Source: Shimia sp. Alg240-R146 (GTDB lineage Bacteria > Pseudomonadota > Alphaproteobacteria > Rhodobacterales > Rhodobacteraceae). Taken from it: a stretch of 64,000 nucleotides of DNA. The stretch covers positions 186,001 through 250,000 of the forward strand of contig NZ_CAMZOK010000003.1 in the NCBI RefSeq assembly GCF_947331465.1, in the 5' to 3' direction. A program made the translations under genes and the position numbers. The notes beneath the pieces are model-generated. The model had not been told where the DNA came from, did not search any database, and worked only from the letters and a program-made list of their open reading frames with translations. Each line of letters begins with the position of its first letter. Positions within the stretch are counted from its first letter, which is position 1. Shown piece by piece: positions 54,804 to 63,038 of the stretch.

Positions 54804-55556
54804 ATGGACCGCACACTCACCGACCGTCCCAGAAAAATTCTCCGCCTCAGCGGTGCAGACATCGAAAGCTTTCTGCAAGGGCTCGTGACCAACGATCTCG
54901 ACGCTATGGGCGACAGGCTGCTTTACGCAGCGCTGCTGACACCGCAGGGCAAATACATTGCCGACTTTTTTCTTTGCCGCGACGGGGATGACATTCTTCT
55001 GGACGCTGACGCGGAACAGTGCCCGGCGCTTGTCACCCGCCTTGGGATGTACAAACTGCGCGCCGACGTCACCATCGAAGTGACTGACCTGTTCCTGCAC
55101 CGTGGCACGGATGCAGTGCCCGCCGATGGGTTTGCGGACCCGCGCGCCGAGGGTCTTGGCTGGCGGGCCTACCGCACGACAGAACAAGCTGATGACACCG
55201 TAAACTGGACGGCAGTTTATGTGGAGCACGGCGTACCATCAGCAGGTGTCGAACTGAGCGCCGACAGCTACATTCTGGAAAACGGGTTTGAACGGCTCAA
55301 CGGCGTCGATTTCCGCAAAGGCTGCTATGTTGGCCAGGAGGTCACTGCTCGCATGAAACACAAAACCGAGCTGCGCAAAGGCCTCGCGGTTGTGGCCATT
55401 TCCGGCGAAACAGCCGTTGGCACAGCCATCACCCGAGAAGGCCGGCCAGTGGGCACAGTGTTCTCTCAGGCCAACGGCAGGGCCTTGGCCTATCTGCGGT
55501 TCGATCGCGCCGGAGATGGCATGCTGGCAGAGACAGCAAAGATCAAACTACTCTAA
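54804..55556 (+). CDS. ygfZ: YgfZ-type folate-binding Fe-S maintenance protein
   Basis: 250 residues. The motif KGCYVGQEVTARMKH (about 173-187) is the YgfZ/IBA57 signature with its functional cysteine, and the GcvT-like fold begins with LSGADIESFLQGLVTND. YgfZ uses tetrahydrofolate and helps maintain 4Fe-4S enzymes. It converges with efp, with a shared bidirectional terminator between them. Confidence 0.9.
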   Translation: MDRTLTDRPRKILRLSGADIESFLQGLVTNDLDAMGDRLLYAALLTPQGKYIADFFLCRDGDDILLDADAEQCPALVTRLGMYKLRADVTIEVTDLFLHRGTDAVPADGFADPRAEGLGWRAYRTTEQADDTVNWTAVYVEHGVPSAGVELSADSYILENGFERLNGVDFRKGCYVGQEVTARMKHKTELRKGLAVVAISGETAVGTAITREGRPVGTVFSQANGRALAYLRFDRAGDGMLAETAKIKLL

Positions 55557-55620
55557 ATATTTTACGCATTTTTCATTCAGGTTAATCGACGACTGCAGAG
55601 TCTCGACAGCGCCCACCGCC

Positions 55621-55638
55621 GCAATACCGACGCGTTAC
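55621..55638 (+). repeat. 18-bp intergenic repeat, copy 2
   Basis: GCAATACCGACGCGTTAC, identical to 44573-44590. Here it lies between the ygfZ stop and the ygfZ/efp terminator. Confidence 0.6.
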
Positions 55639-55653
55639 AGACGTCTTGCAGAC

Positions 55654-55687
55654 AGCAAAAAGCCGCCCAGATAGGCGGCTTTTTGCT
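55654..55687. terminator. Bidirectional terminator between ygfZ and efp
   Basis: A perfect 14-bp stem AGCAAAAAGCCGCC / GGCGGCTTTTTGCT with a 6-base loop. The A/T flanks give a U-tract on either strand, so it can stop both convergent genes. Confidence 0.92.
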
Positions 55688-55706
55688 TATCATCAGATCG
55701 CCAATT

Positions 55707-56270
55707 TTAGGCGCGTTCGGAGTATTCCATGGTGTCTGTGTTGATCACGATGCTCTCATCCTGCCCCACAAAAGGTGGCACCATGACCTTCACACCGTTG
55801 TCCAAAATGGCCGGTTTGAACGAATTCGCGGCGGTCTGACCTTTGACCACGGGCTCGGTTTCAACGATCTTGCAGATCACTTTTTGAGGCACTGTCGCGT
55901 TCAAAGCTTCCTCTTCGTGGAACTCGACGACAATCGTCATGCCGTCCTGTAGGAAAGGACGTCGATCGCCCAAAATCTCCGCAGGCAATTGAATTTGCTC
56001 ATAAGTTTCAGTGTCCATGAACATCAACATGCCATCGTCCTCATACAGGAACTGCTGGTCTTTCTGCTCAAGGCGCACGCGCTCGACTTTGTCGGCACTG
56101 CGGAAGCGTTCGTTCAGCTTGGACCCGTTACGCAGGTTGCGCAACTCGACCTGAGCAAACGCGCCGCCTTTGCCGGGCTTCACGTGATCCACTTTGACCG
56201 CCGCCCACAAACCATCGTTGTGTTCCAGCACATTGCCAGGGCGAATTTCGTTACCGTTGATTTTTGGCAT
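55707..56270 (-). CDS. efp: Elongation factor P
   Basis: 187 residues, the usual EF-P length. KOW-like domain I carries [21 protein letters not shown] with the lysine at the loop tip, followed by [12 protein letters not shown] and the C-terminal OB domains. EF-P relieves ribosome stalling at polyproline. The loop Lys is the type modified by EpmA/B or used unmodified; neither enzyme is in the window. Start at 56270 ([12 protein letters not shown]) by homology; longer frame not used. Confidence 0.95.
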   Translation of the reverse strand: MPKINGNEIRPGNVLEHNDGLWAAVKVDHVKPGKGGAFAQVELRNLRNGSKLNERFRSADKVERVRLEQKDQQFLYEDDGMLMFMDTETYEQIQLPAEILGDRRPFLQDGMTIVVEFHEEEALNATVPQKVICKIVETEPVVKGQTAANSFKPAILDNGVKVMVPPFVGQDESIVINTDTMEYSERA

Positions 56271-56488
56271 TGTCGTAAAACCTGTGCACAAAGGTTGATT
56301 GAAGGGTTCGAAGTCCTATATCTGCCCAGTCCACTGGTGGCAAGGCAACCAAGGGATCCAGCGTTAACACTTTGGTCATGCGCTTGCAGCATAAGAGCTA
56401 TGCAAATTCAGCCTACCCGAATCACGCAGAATGCTCCATAAGGAGCGTCACGCCGAAAACACAAGAGCAATAATATAAGGACGACGAG

Positions 56489-56809
56489 ATGAGAGATTTC
56501 GTTGACGGAGCGGCTTTCAATAACGAACAAGGTAACCGTGCCCGTAAACTTTTTGCAGCCGTTGTGTTGGCTGCGCTGGATGATGCCATTGCCGACGATA
56601 AGAAGTATGGCAATGGGCCTGAGCAAATCGCTCGCTGGGCACGCTCCCGCGACGGTCGTGAGGTGCTGTCTTGCGCCGGTATCGACCCGAACGAACGCGT
56701 TGTGTCTGGACTGATGGACTTCGTCGCCAAAGGTGTACGGACGTCTGTTGCGCTGTCGCGCGAAGAAAGCGAGCGTCGCAACGCCGCTGCACAGGCCGAA
56801 GCTGCCTGA
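56489..56809 (+). CDS. Small protein of unknown function (Rhodobacterales type)
   Basis: 106 residues, all-helical and highly charged: FVDGAAFNNEQGNRARKLFA, then ALDDAIADDKKYGNGPEQIA, RWARSRDGREVLSCAGIDPN. I recognise it as a recurrent short protein of Rhodobacterales, possibly the DUF6280 family, but no function is known to me. It has AAGGACGACGAG before the ATG and a strong terminator after it, and is monocistronic. Confidence 0.75.
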   Translation: MRDFVDGAAFNNEQGNRARKLFAAVVLAALDDAIADDKKYGNGPEQIARWARSRDGREVLSCAGIDPNERVVSGLMDFVAKGVRTSVALSREESERRNAAAQAEAA

Positions 56810-56826
56810 TTTATTCAAAGCTGCCA

Positions 56827-56859
56827 AAAAAAACGCGCCCTAAAAGGGCGCGTTTTTTT
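56827..56859 (+). terminator. Strong bidirectional terminator
   Basis: A 14-bp stem AAAAAAACGCGCCC / GGGCGCGTTTTTTT with loop TAAAA. It terminates the small gene on the plus strand and, as its minus-strand sequence also ends in T, the PopZ-like gene. Confidence 0.95.
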
Positions 56860-56879
56860 ATGTCCGCTACGTCGAACTT

Positions 56880-58091
56880 TCAGTCAAGTTCATGAGCCGC
56901 CAAGGCCCGGTGGATTTCACGCCGCACCAACTTGCGCACGTTTCGTGTAATCCGTTCCCCCAAGGCGCCCTGCAATTCCTGACGCACAATATCTGCAACC
57001 ATTTCGCGCAGGGCTTCTTCGTCGATCACAGCAGGCTCGTCCAGAGCGTCACTCAGGCCCGCATCGACTGCGTCAGCTACGTCTTCCGCCGCCTGCACAA
57101 AAGCCACGGCTTCGATCACCTCTGCCGCACCTGGCGCATCCAATGTCTCGCTCGGCTCTAGTTGTGTTTCCCAAGCGGAAGTAGTTGCCTCATCGTCTGT
57201 GTAGTCACTATCGACAGGCTCCTCTGTGTCGGCCTCAACTTCACTGCCATCTCCATCGCGCCAGTTCACCAGACGCGCCTCTAGCACTTTTTTGAAATCA
57301 AACGGTTCGTCTTCAACACCGTCCTGCGGCTCGTCAACTTCAACAAAGCCCGCCTCTTCCTCCACTTGCTCCAAACCGCTGTCCGCGACTTCGACTGCGT
57401 TGCCTTCCGGATTTAGTGGCGCCTCAGACACGTCCAAAGTCACTTCGGCGACTTTGGCTTCATTGCCGTGATCCACTCCGCCGCTGTCCGCGTCGTCAGT
57501 TACTTCGGTCACAGATTCTAGAATATTTTCGCTGGCCGCAGAGGCGGCATCATCGACCGCGTCATCGATTTCATCTGGTACCGTCGCATCGTTAGAAAAC
57601 TCAACGTCCCACGCCAGCTCGGCGCTGTCATCAGTCGCGTCGTCCAACTCCGTTGACAGCACGTCCTCCGGCGTTTCTTCCACCAGAAACTCTTCTGCAT
57701 CGGCATCCACTTCGCCGATACCGCTTTCCGACATGTCGCTTTCAGTAACCGGCTCAATCTCGGAGATTTCAACGGCGTGATCCGTTAGATCCAAAGCCTC
57801 CGCGTCATCATCGTCAAAGTCCGAAACGGCATGTGTCGAAACTTCGACGCTTCTGTCTTCGACAGACGCACCTTCATCCTCAGCCGCAGCGTCCTCCGAA
57901 ACACGCAACGCGGGCGTCAGAACAAGTGCCATAGGTGCATTGGTCACAGGCTCATCGCTGTCTAAAATCGAGGCTTCGGATTGTTCATCTTCAGACTCAG
58001 GCGCCGATGCGACCTGCCGATTCTCTGACACGAGCCGTCGAATAGACGTCAAAACATCTTCTATTTCAGCGTTGCTGACTGGATCTGGCAT
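56880..58091 (-). CDS. PopZ-like/DUF2497 polar organising protein candidate
   Basis: 403 residues with a three-part plan. The N-terminal helix EIEDVLTSIRRLVSEN (9-24) and the following LVLTPALRV match the start of DUF2497/PopZ proteins. The middle (about 65-345) is extremely acidic, low-complexity and disordered. The C-terminus (LREMVADIVRQELQGALGER, ITRNVRKLVRREIHRAL) resembles the oligomerisation helices. In Caulobacter PopZ this plan forms a polar microdomain that captures ParB. The operon order pcm-tolC-this gene is the neighbourhood I associate with DUF2497 in alphaproteobacteria; valS is not present downstream. Role is inference. Confidence 0.65.
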   Translation of the reverse strand: MPDPVSNAEIEDVLTSIRRLVSENRQVASAPESEDEQSEASILDSDEPVTNAPMALVLTPALRVSEDAAAEDEGASVEDRSVEVSTHAVSDFDDDDAEALDLTDHAVEISEIEPVTESDMSESGIGEVDADAEEFLVEETPEDVLSTELDDATDDSAELAWDVEFSNDATVPDEIDDAVDDAASAASENILESVTEVTDDADSGGVDHGNEAKVAEVTLDVSEAPLNPEGNAVEVADSGLEQVEEEAGFVEVDEPQDGVEDEPFDFKKVLEARLVNWRDGDGSEVEADTEEPVDSDYTDDEATTSAWETQLEPSETLDAPGAAEVIEAVAFVQAAEDVADAVDAGLSDALDEPAVIDEEALREMVADIVRQELQGALGERITRNVRKLVRREIHRALAAHELD

Positions 58092-58164
58092 CTCTTTTCA
58101 CCACTCTTACCTCGGCAAGAGTGTAACGGTTGGGGTTCGCCCGCACAACAGATAGGAAAAATTG

Positions 58165-59586
58165 TTATTCTTTCCCAATGGCTTTGAGAAGCTTATCCAA
58201 TTGCGCACCCTGTTTGGAGTGAAGCACAGGCGCGTCTTTCACCAAATTGTAGTACGCCTCAGGGTCATAGCGCGCCACTTTCAGGTTAAGCTGATCTACC
58301 GTTAATTGGCCCATCGACTCCAAAAGTGCATAGGCGGCAATCACTTGCGTCGCTTGCGCGGAAATCCTGTCTGCTTCCGCGTCCAGCAGATCCTGTTCGG
58401 CAGTCAAAACATCCAATGTGGTCCGTGCGCCAAGCTTGGCTTCTTCCCGTACACCTTCAAAGGCAATGCGCGCGGCTTCAACTTGGCGGGCACTGGCTTG
58501 AATCTGCGCGCCGGCAGCCAGCAACCGAGACCAGCTGGTACCAGCCTGCTGACGAATGCTGTGCCGTGTTATGTGCAGATTGGCGAGTTGTTGATCGCGC
58601 TGCGCCATCGCCTTACGTACCAAAGCGGACAGGCGTCCACCCTGATAAATTGGCGCGTTTACACTAACGCCTACACTGGCACCTTCCTGGAAGGCGTTGG
58701 CCCCAAATTCATGCGTGACGGAGAGACCGCCGTTTAGGCTAACCGACGGATTCAATGCCGCACGTGCGCCGTCCACATTCAACTCAGTCGCGGCAATCAA
58801 GTGCTGCACCTGAATCATGTCTGGATGCGAACGAATGGCCACTGCCTTGGCATCGTCAATCGACTTTGCGGTGCGTGGCAAAGAGCGAGGCGCAACGAGA
58901 TTGCCGGGACGAGTTCCGACAGTCGCCGCGTAAAACTCTTGGCTTGCGGCAAAATCGCCTTGAGCGGCGGCAAGTTGTGCCCGTGCGCCTGCAAGCCGGG
59001 CTTCAGCCAACGACACATCCGTGCGTGTGACTTCTCCGACATCAAAGCGGTCTTGCGCGGCCTGAAGTTCGCGTTCCAGCAGACGCAGATTGTTTTGGCG
59101 CAGTTCGACGATTTCTCGATTTGCGACAACTTCCATAAAGGACTGAACAGTGCTCAACAAAACAGTTTGCTCTACTGAAATCAGCCCTTGGCGCGTCGCC
59201 AGAACGGATTCTTTTGCAGCTTCTCCGGCCAAACGCGCAGCGCCGCCGTCAAACACAAGAAGGCTGGCGCTCAGGCCAATCTGTGCGTCCGGTGTGCGGG
59301 ATATGTTGGTAACTGGCCCAACAATACTAGGCGACCGAACCCGGCCATAGCTGTAGTCGACGCTCCCAGACCAGCCAATAATTGGCCGAAGTGCCGACAA
59401 GGCAATTGCCACGTCTTCGTCTGCCGCCCGCAGCAAAGCGCGGTTCTGATCCAAGAGCCCATTGTGTTCATAGGCCATGGCCATCGCGTCGGCCAACGTC
59501 TGTGACGCTGCCACCTGCGCTGTCCCGAATGAAACCGACAGCGCCAGTACGCCAACATGAACCGCTTTTTGAAGCTTTTGCAGCAT
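58165..59586 (-). CDS. tolC: TolC-family outer-membrane efflux channel
   Basis: 473 residues. Signal peptide (VGVLALSVSFGTAQVAASQT), two OEP repeats typical of TolC (AYEHNGLLDQNRALLRAADE; RQVEAARIAFEGVREEAKLG, TTLDVLTAEQDLLDAEAD). It forms the trimeric channel for type I secretion and RND efflux. Start at 59586 follows AAGGATTACC. It is 46 bases downstream of pcm; PopZ-like gene follows 73 bases on, so the three may be one unit. Confidence 0.92.
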   Translation of the reverse strand: MLQKLQKAVHVGVLALSVSFGTAQVAASQTLADAMAMAYEHNGLLDQNRALLRAADEDVAIALSALRPIIGWSGSVDYSYGRVRSPSIVGPVTNISRTPDAQIGLSASLLVFDGGAARLAGEAAKESVLATRQGLISVEQTVLLSTVQSFMEVVANREIVELRQNNLRLLERELQAAQDRFDVGEVTRTDVSLAEARLAGARAQLAAAQGDFAASQEFYAATVGTRPGNLVAPRSLPRTAKSIDDAKAVAIRSHPDMIQVQHLIAATELNVDGARAALNPSVSLNGGLSVTHEFGANAFQEGASVGVSVNAPIYQGGRLSALVRKAMAQRDQQLANLHITRHSIRQQAGTSWSRLLAAGAQIQASARQVEAARIAFEGVREEAKLGARTTLDVLTAEQDLLDAEADRISAQATQVIAAYALLESMGQLTVDQLNLKVARYDPEAYYNLVKDAPVLHSKQGAQLDKLLKAIGKE

Positions 59587-59632
59587 GGTAATCCTTGTTG
59601 CTCCGCATTTTGCGCGCGGGGCGCGTCTTGTC

Positions 59633-60286
59633 TTAGAGTTGAAAGGCACGGCTTTTTTCAAAGCCGGGCAAAACAGGCGCGCTCGCGTTGAACGCAAAGC
59701 GCCAATTCATCTCACCATCGATTTTATAACCAATACGCACAACCCCCAAAGCGCCGTCAACAAACAAAACCGCGATCCGGCCGCCCTCTTTGACTTGCGC
59801 GAGAATGTCGTCGGGCAAGTGCTCGACCGCCCCCTGCAGCACCACGCAATCATATGGACCGTGCTCAGCCGCGCCTTGAGTGAGCGGGCCCACGTGCACA
59901 ATGGCGTTGTCCACACCCTGTTCTGACAGGGTTGTCTGCGCATCCTCAGCCCGTGACTCGTCGCTCTCCAGTGCAATCACGGCTTCGGCCATGCGCGCCA
60001 TGACCGCAGAGGAATAGCCAAGACCCGCGCCGATATCGAGAACCAGTTCATTATTCTGAATGTCCAGCTCGTCCAGCATCTTCGCGAGCACGCGCGGATC
60101 AAGCACCACACGGCCACCTTCCAGCGCAACATGTTCACCAACATAAGCCGCGTCACGTTGTCCACTTGGAACAAAGGCTTCTCGCGGGACGGACAACATC
60201 GCCTCAATGACTGTGTATTTTGTGACGTCAGAAGGACGGATTTGCGTGTCGACCATAGTCGTGCGGAGGGCAGTGTAGTCTGTCAT
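59633..60286 (-). CDS. Protein-L-isoaspartate O-methyltransferase family protein
   Basis: 217 residues. PCMT fold: QIRPSDVTKYTVIEAMLSVP (N-terminal lid), SAM-binding LVLDIGAGLGYSSAVMARM, and VVLQGAVEHLPDDI. It should methylate isoaspartate with SAM or be a related methyltransferase; in Rhodobacterales this short form always precedes tolC and its real substrate is unclear. Start at 60286 (MTDYTAL). Confidence 0.85.
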   Translation of the reverse strand: MTDYTALRTTMVDTQIRPSDVTKYTVIEAMLSVPREAFVPSGQRDAAYVGEHVALEGGRVVLDPRVLAKMLDELDIQNNELVLDIGAGLGYSSAVMARMAEAVIALESDESRAEDAQTTLSEQGVDNAIVHVGPLTQGAAEHGPYDCVVLQGAVEHLPDDILAQVKEGGRIAVLFVDGALGVVRIGYKIDGEMNWRFAFNASAPVLPGFEKSRAFQL

Positions 60287-60438
60287 TTCCAACTCATTTG
60301 ATTGGACTCATCTGCTGATCTCTTGCCACAACTGCCTTGGTTGAGCAACGCCTGCCGAACGGAATTCACAGCAGGTGTCCAATATGTCGCCTTCTCGGCT
60401 GGCATAAACGACACTCGAAAATACGCGCAAAAAACCAC

Positions 60439-60467
60439 TTGCACGTCCGCTGGATTCATTTCATGTA
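60439..60467 (+). promoter_or_regulatory. Probable promoter of tRNA-Cys
   Basis: TTGCAC (60439-60444), 17-base spacer, CATGTA (60462-60467), about 40 bases before the tRNA. The -10 is a moderate match. Confidence 0.4.
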
Positions 60468-60506
60468 TGCGCCACTTCGAGGGTCAGGCCCCGAAGCACC
60501 ATGGAT

Positions 60507-60580
60507 GGCGAGTTGGCGGAGTGGTGACGCAGCGGATTGCAAATCCGTGTACACCGGTTCGATTCCGGTACTCGCCTCCA
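60507..60580 (+). tRNA. tRNA-Cys (anticodon GCA)
   Basis: 74 nt including an encoded CCA. Acceptor stem GGCGAGT / ACTCGCC pairs perfectly, the anticodon loop reads TTGCAAA (anticodon GCA), and the T arm is CCGGTTCGATTCCGG. Its 3' half is the usual target for tyrosine recombinases; the integrase gene begins 86 bases downstream and faces it. Confidence 0.96.
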
Positions 60581-60666
60581 ATAAAATCAATGGGTTAGAA
60601 AGTTCTCTGCTCATTGAGTATCACCTCTGGTATCAGTTTCACGTTCTGTGCCTGTTCTGTTCGGGA

Positions 60667-61686
60667 TCATTTGCGCTTTGCTGCTGCCTGTCGCGCCCGC
60701 ATGATTTGCCGCGCCTCCCCCGCATATTTGATGATCATCTTCTTTGAAGAGTGCCCGCTGTAACTTGCGATTTCATCGTCGGTGCAGCCTGCCCACGCCA
60801 ATTCCATGACACCACGATACCGAAGCGCATGCTGGTCGAAGGCCATCAACCCGAGCCGCTTGCGCTCGCTGATCATGACACGCGCCATAGCGTGATAGCT
60901 CATTGCGGATCCGTCAGGCCGTGTAAGGATGTGCCGCGTTGGATGTGGTGCAGCGCCCAAATCGGCCTTTGCTTGATCCAAGGCTTGCCGAAGCGCTTGC
61001 GTGCAAGGCAAGAGCAGCGGCTTATCGGTCTTGTTTTGGCGCAATTTCAGAGTGTCGCCATCGTAATCACCCCATTGGAAATCCAACCAATCACCTGGTC
61101 GCTGCACACTCCCGACACCAATTTCAAAAATCAGGCGCGGTAATGGCTTCCCCTCGGTTCGCATTTTTTCAACGGCCCAATCAGTCCAAGGTTGATGTGG
61201 CTTCTTGCGCGCTTTGGGCACTTTCAGTTTTTCAATTCCGATCGCCGGATTGTCCTGCCTCCAGCGTTTCCGAATAGCCAACTTGCACAACATGCGAATG
61301 GCAATCGGGATGTAATTGGCGAAGTTTACGCGATGGCGGTTCTTATCCATAGCGTCGTAGACATCGGCCTGGGTCAGACGCGAAACATCGGCACTGCCAA
61401 GCTTATCCGCGAGATATTGAAAGACCGGTTCCAGGTCTTTGCGGTAGCGTGGCGAAAAACTCGCCCATTTATCCGTCTCGCGCATGGCTGCGATCAAAGC
61501 GTTCCAGGAGGTTTTTACTGCGGTACGTTTGCCGCCAACGATCTCCCAATACTCGCGATCAAAATCGGCTGTGCCCTCCTCAGCCTGAATGCGCCCGAGA
61601 TAATGCAGTTTGCCATTGATAGTTTTACGCACATACCAGCGCCCCGATTTGTGTCGCCATAGGAATTTCTTTCGTTTGGTCACCAT
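60667..61686 (-). CDS. Site-specific tyrosine recombinase (island integrase)
   Basis: 339 residues. An N-terminal AP2-like/arm-binding part (FLWRHKSGRWYVRKTINGKL), SAM-like core-binding domain, and catalytic domain with R196 (SVQRPGD), K219 (RQNKTDK), H286 and R289 (DQHALRY), H312 (SGHSSKK) and nucleophile Y321. All residues are intact. Start at 61686 is preferred. It sits next to tRNA-Cys, so it likely inserted the region to the right into that tRNA. Confidence 0.93.
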   Translation of the reverse strand: MVTKRKKFLWRHKSGRWYVRKTINGKLHYLGRIQAEEGTADFDREYWEIVGGKRTAVKTSWNALIAAMRETDKWASFSPRYRKDLEPVFQYLADKLGSADVSRLTQADVYDAMDKNRHRVNFANYIPIAIRMLCKLAIRKRWRQDNPAIGIEKLKVPKARKKPHQPWTDWAVEKMRTEGKPLPRLIFEIGVGSVQRPGDWLDFQWGDYDGDTLKLRQNKTDKPLLLPCTQALRQALDQAKADLGAAPHPTRHILTRPDGSAMSYHAMARVMISERKRLGLMAFDQHALRYRGVMELAWAGCTDDEIASYSGHSSKKMIIKYAGEARQIMRARQAAAKRK

Positions 61687-61889
61687 TGAATCTGCCCCCA
61701 ATCGCCAGTCCCTTGCCCGCTTGAGATTTTCTTGAGCAAATCCGTATCCCAACGGACAACACCAGGGGCGATTTCATGGCCTTGCGGCAAGTGGCCTTCT
61801 TCTACCAATGCCTTGAACTGCCGAGTTCCGAGATCAAGCAGGCGTGCCGCAGTTGTCTCACTCGCTAATAACGGCGCTTGTGTCCTCAT
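61680..61889 (-). CDS. Small excisionase-like HTH protein 1
   Basis: 69 residues. PLLASETTAARLLDLGTRQF followed by VEEGHLPQGHEIAPGVVRWD is a winged-helix/MerR-type arrangement seen in AlpA/Xis proteins. It overlaps the integrase start and the next gene's stop by 4-7 nt, so it is coupled to integrase. The 68-residue reading from ATG 61889 has AAGGGTG upstream. Likely directionality factor. Confidence 0.6.
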   Translation of the reverse strand: MRTQAPLLASETTAARLLDLGTRQFKALVEEGHLPQGHEIAPGVVRWDTDLLKKISSGQGTGDWGQIQW

Positions 61890-62107
61890 GATTGCGCACC
61901 CTTTATTCTTTGCGTCGCAGGCTGCGCCTTCACCGTGAACTGCGCGACATATTTTTCCCAAGCTCCCATCGGGATCTTTGGATTGCGCTTCCCTGGTGCC
62001 GTAAAGATGTGGTCGAGCATATCTTCGCGGATCAGATAACGAATGTTCGTGACGGGCAATCCTACGCGGGCTGCTAATTCTTTGGGTGTTTCGAGAGGCT
62101 TAGTCAC
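61886..62107 (-). CDS. Small excisionase-like HTH protein 2
   Basis: 73 residues. TPKELAARVGLPVTNIRYLI is a clear MerR-type HTH, followed by HIFTAPGKRNPKIPMGAWEK. A GTG start at 62107 has AAAGGTGAG upstream. It overlaps the next gene. It is a second small DNA-binding protein in the integrase operon. Confidence 0.7.
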   Translation of the reverse strand: MTKPLETPKELAARVGLPVTNIRYLIREDMLDHIFTAPGKRNPKIPMGAWEKYVAQFTVKAQPATQRIKGAQS

Positions 62108-62176
62108 AGCTCACCTTTCTGTTGTATTTTTGATCGCAAGTCTGCAAGGTGAACAGGATCGAACAAAATGCAGCAT

Positions 62177-62204
62177 AAGTGAATTTATTTTCACTTTTAG
62201 TGAA
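62177..62204. promoter_or_regulatory. Palindromic operator for the divergent island promoters
   Basis: AAGTGAA TTTATT TTCACTT (62177-62196) is a perfect 7-bp palindrome, followed by a third half-site AGTGAA (62199-62204). It lies between the excisionase/integrase unit and the XRE repressor, as a phage-type operator would. Confidence 0.65.
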
Positions 62205-62216
62205 TGGAATTGACGC

Positions 62217-62621
62217 TTGTCAACGGATTTATCAGGAATCGGCCTGCGCCTTCGAGAAATTCGCAAAACGAATGACCTGACACAGCAGGTCATGGCGGCC
62301 GCCATTGATGTCACTGACCGTACCTACAAGAACTACGAGCAAGAGAAACGCGACCTTCCTGCGGCTGCAGCCATCACGATCTGCGATGCCTTTGGTGTAA
62401 GCTTGGAGTGGTTATTGGCTGGACGTGGCAAAGCGCGAAGCAGCGATGATCCGGAACTGGCAGAAATCAGCGCTAAAGCTGTCTTGCTCGAAAACGCCTC
62501 AAGACAAACTGATCTGCCGATTGAAAAGCTCTGCAAGATAATCGGCTTTGTCGCGTCTCAGGCAGTGCAGTCAGGTGACGCCCCCACAGAGCTAGCAACC
62601 AAATATTTTGATACGTTGTAA
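62217..62621 (+). CDS. XRE-family phage-type repressor
   Basis: 134 residues. HTH LRLREIRKTNDLTQQVMAAA, then DRTYKNYEQEKRDLPAAAAI and CDAFGVSLEWLLAGRG, followed by a C-terminal helical part (EKLCKIIGFVASQAVQ). The frame opens after a TGA at 62211, so TTG 62217 is the start; no in-frame ATG occurs for 24 codons. It probably binds the palindrome upstream. Confidence 0.82.
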   Translation: MSTDLSGIGLRLREIRKTNDLTQQVMAAAIDVTDRTYKNYEQEKRDLPAAAAITICDAFGVSLEWLLAGRGKARSSDDPELAEISAKAVLLENASRQTDLPIEKLCKIIGFVASQAVQSGDAPTELATKYFDTL

Positions 62622-62636
62622 AGGTAACTCATTGTT

Positions 62637-62909
62637 ATGACCGACATAAGCCACGACACTCAAACATCAAAGCTGGGCCCCTGCGACCAAGAGATCTTCA
62701 CATTCGCCCGGCAGATTTCCATCGCTGGCGGCGTCCTGATGTTCTCCGGCGCACTCGGTCTAGTCGCGACAATGAGCCAAACAACCTGGGATGCACCCCG
62801 GATCCTATTCATCGCAATGCTAGCCCTCGGTCCGTGCGGCCTATTCCTAGGCAATAGGTTAGTTCGGATTCTGATGAAACACCGCCGGACAGAGCTAAAC
62901 ATATTTTGA
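62637..62909 (+). CDS. Small two-helix membrane protein of unknown function
   Basis: 90 residues. Two hydrophobic helices (SIAGGVLMFSGALGLVATM and ILFIAMLALGPCGLFLGNRL) with a basic C-terminus. It follows the XRE gene by 15 bases with AAGGT upstream. I do not recognise the family. It may belong to the island's accessory or defence part. Confidence 0.65.
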   Translation: MTDISHDTQTSKLGPCDQEIFTFARQISIAGGVLMFSGALGLVATMSQTTWDAPRILFIAMLALGPCGLFLGNRLVRILMKHRRTELNIF

Positions 62910-63038
62910 GCTCTAGCACCGAACACTAAGTTAGGCTCGAAACAAGATATTCCTGTCCTAGACTGTGTTTACTATACAATAGACCACTTGGCAGCTGAGT
63001 TGCTGATGTGAGAAACAAGAAGCCAGAAAGACATTCTT

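Noticed and set aside
62151-62164. GAAC-N6-GAAC near the island repressor, resembling a LexA box
   Set aside because: Spacing is 6, not the 7 of the alphaproteobacterial operator, and it is not palindromic.
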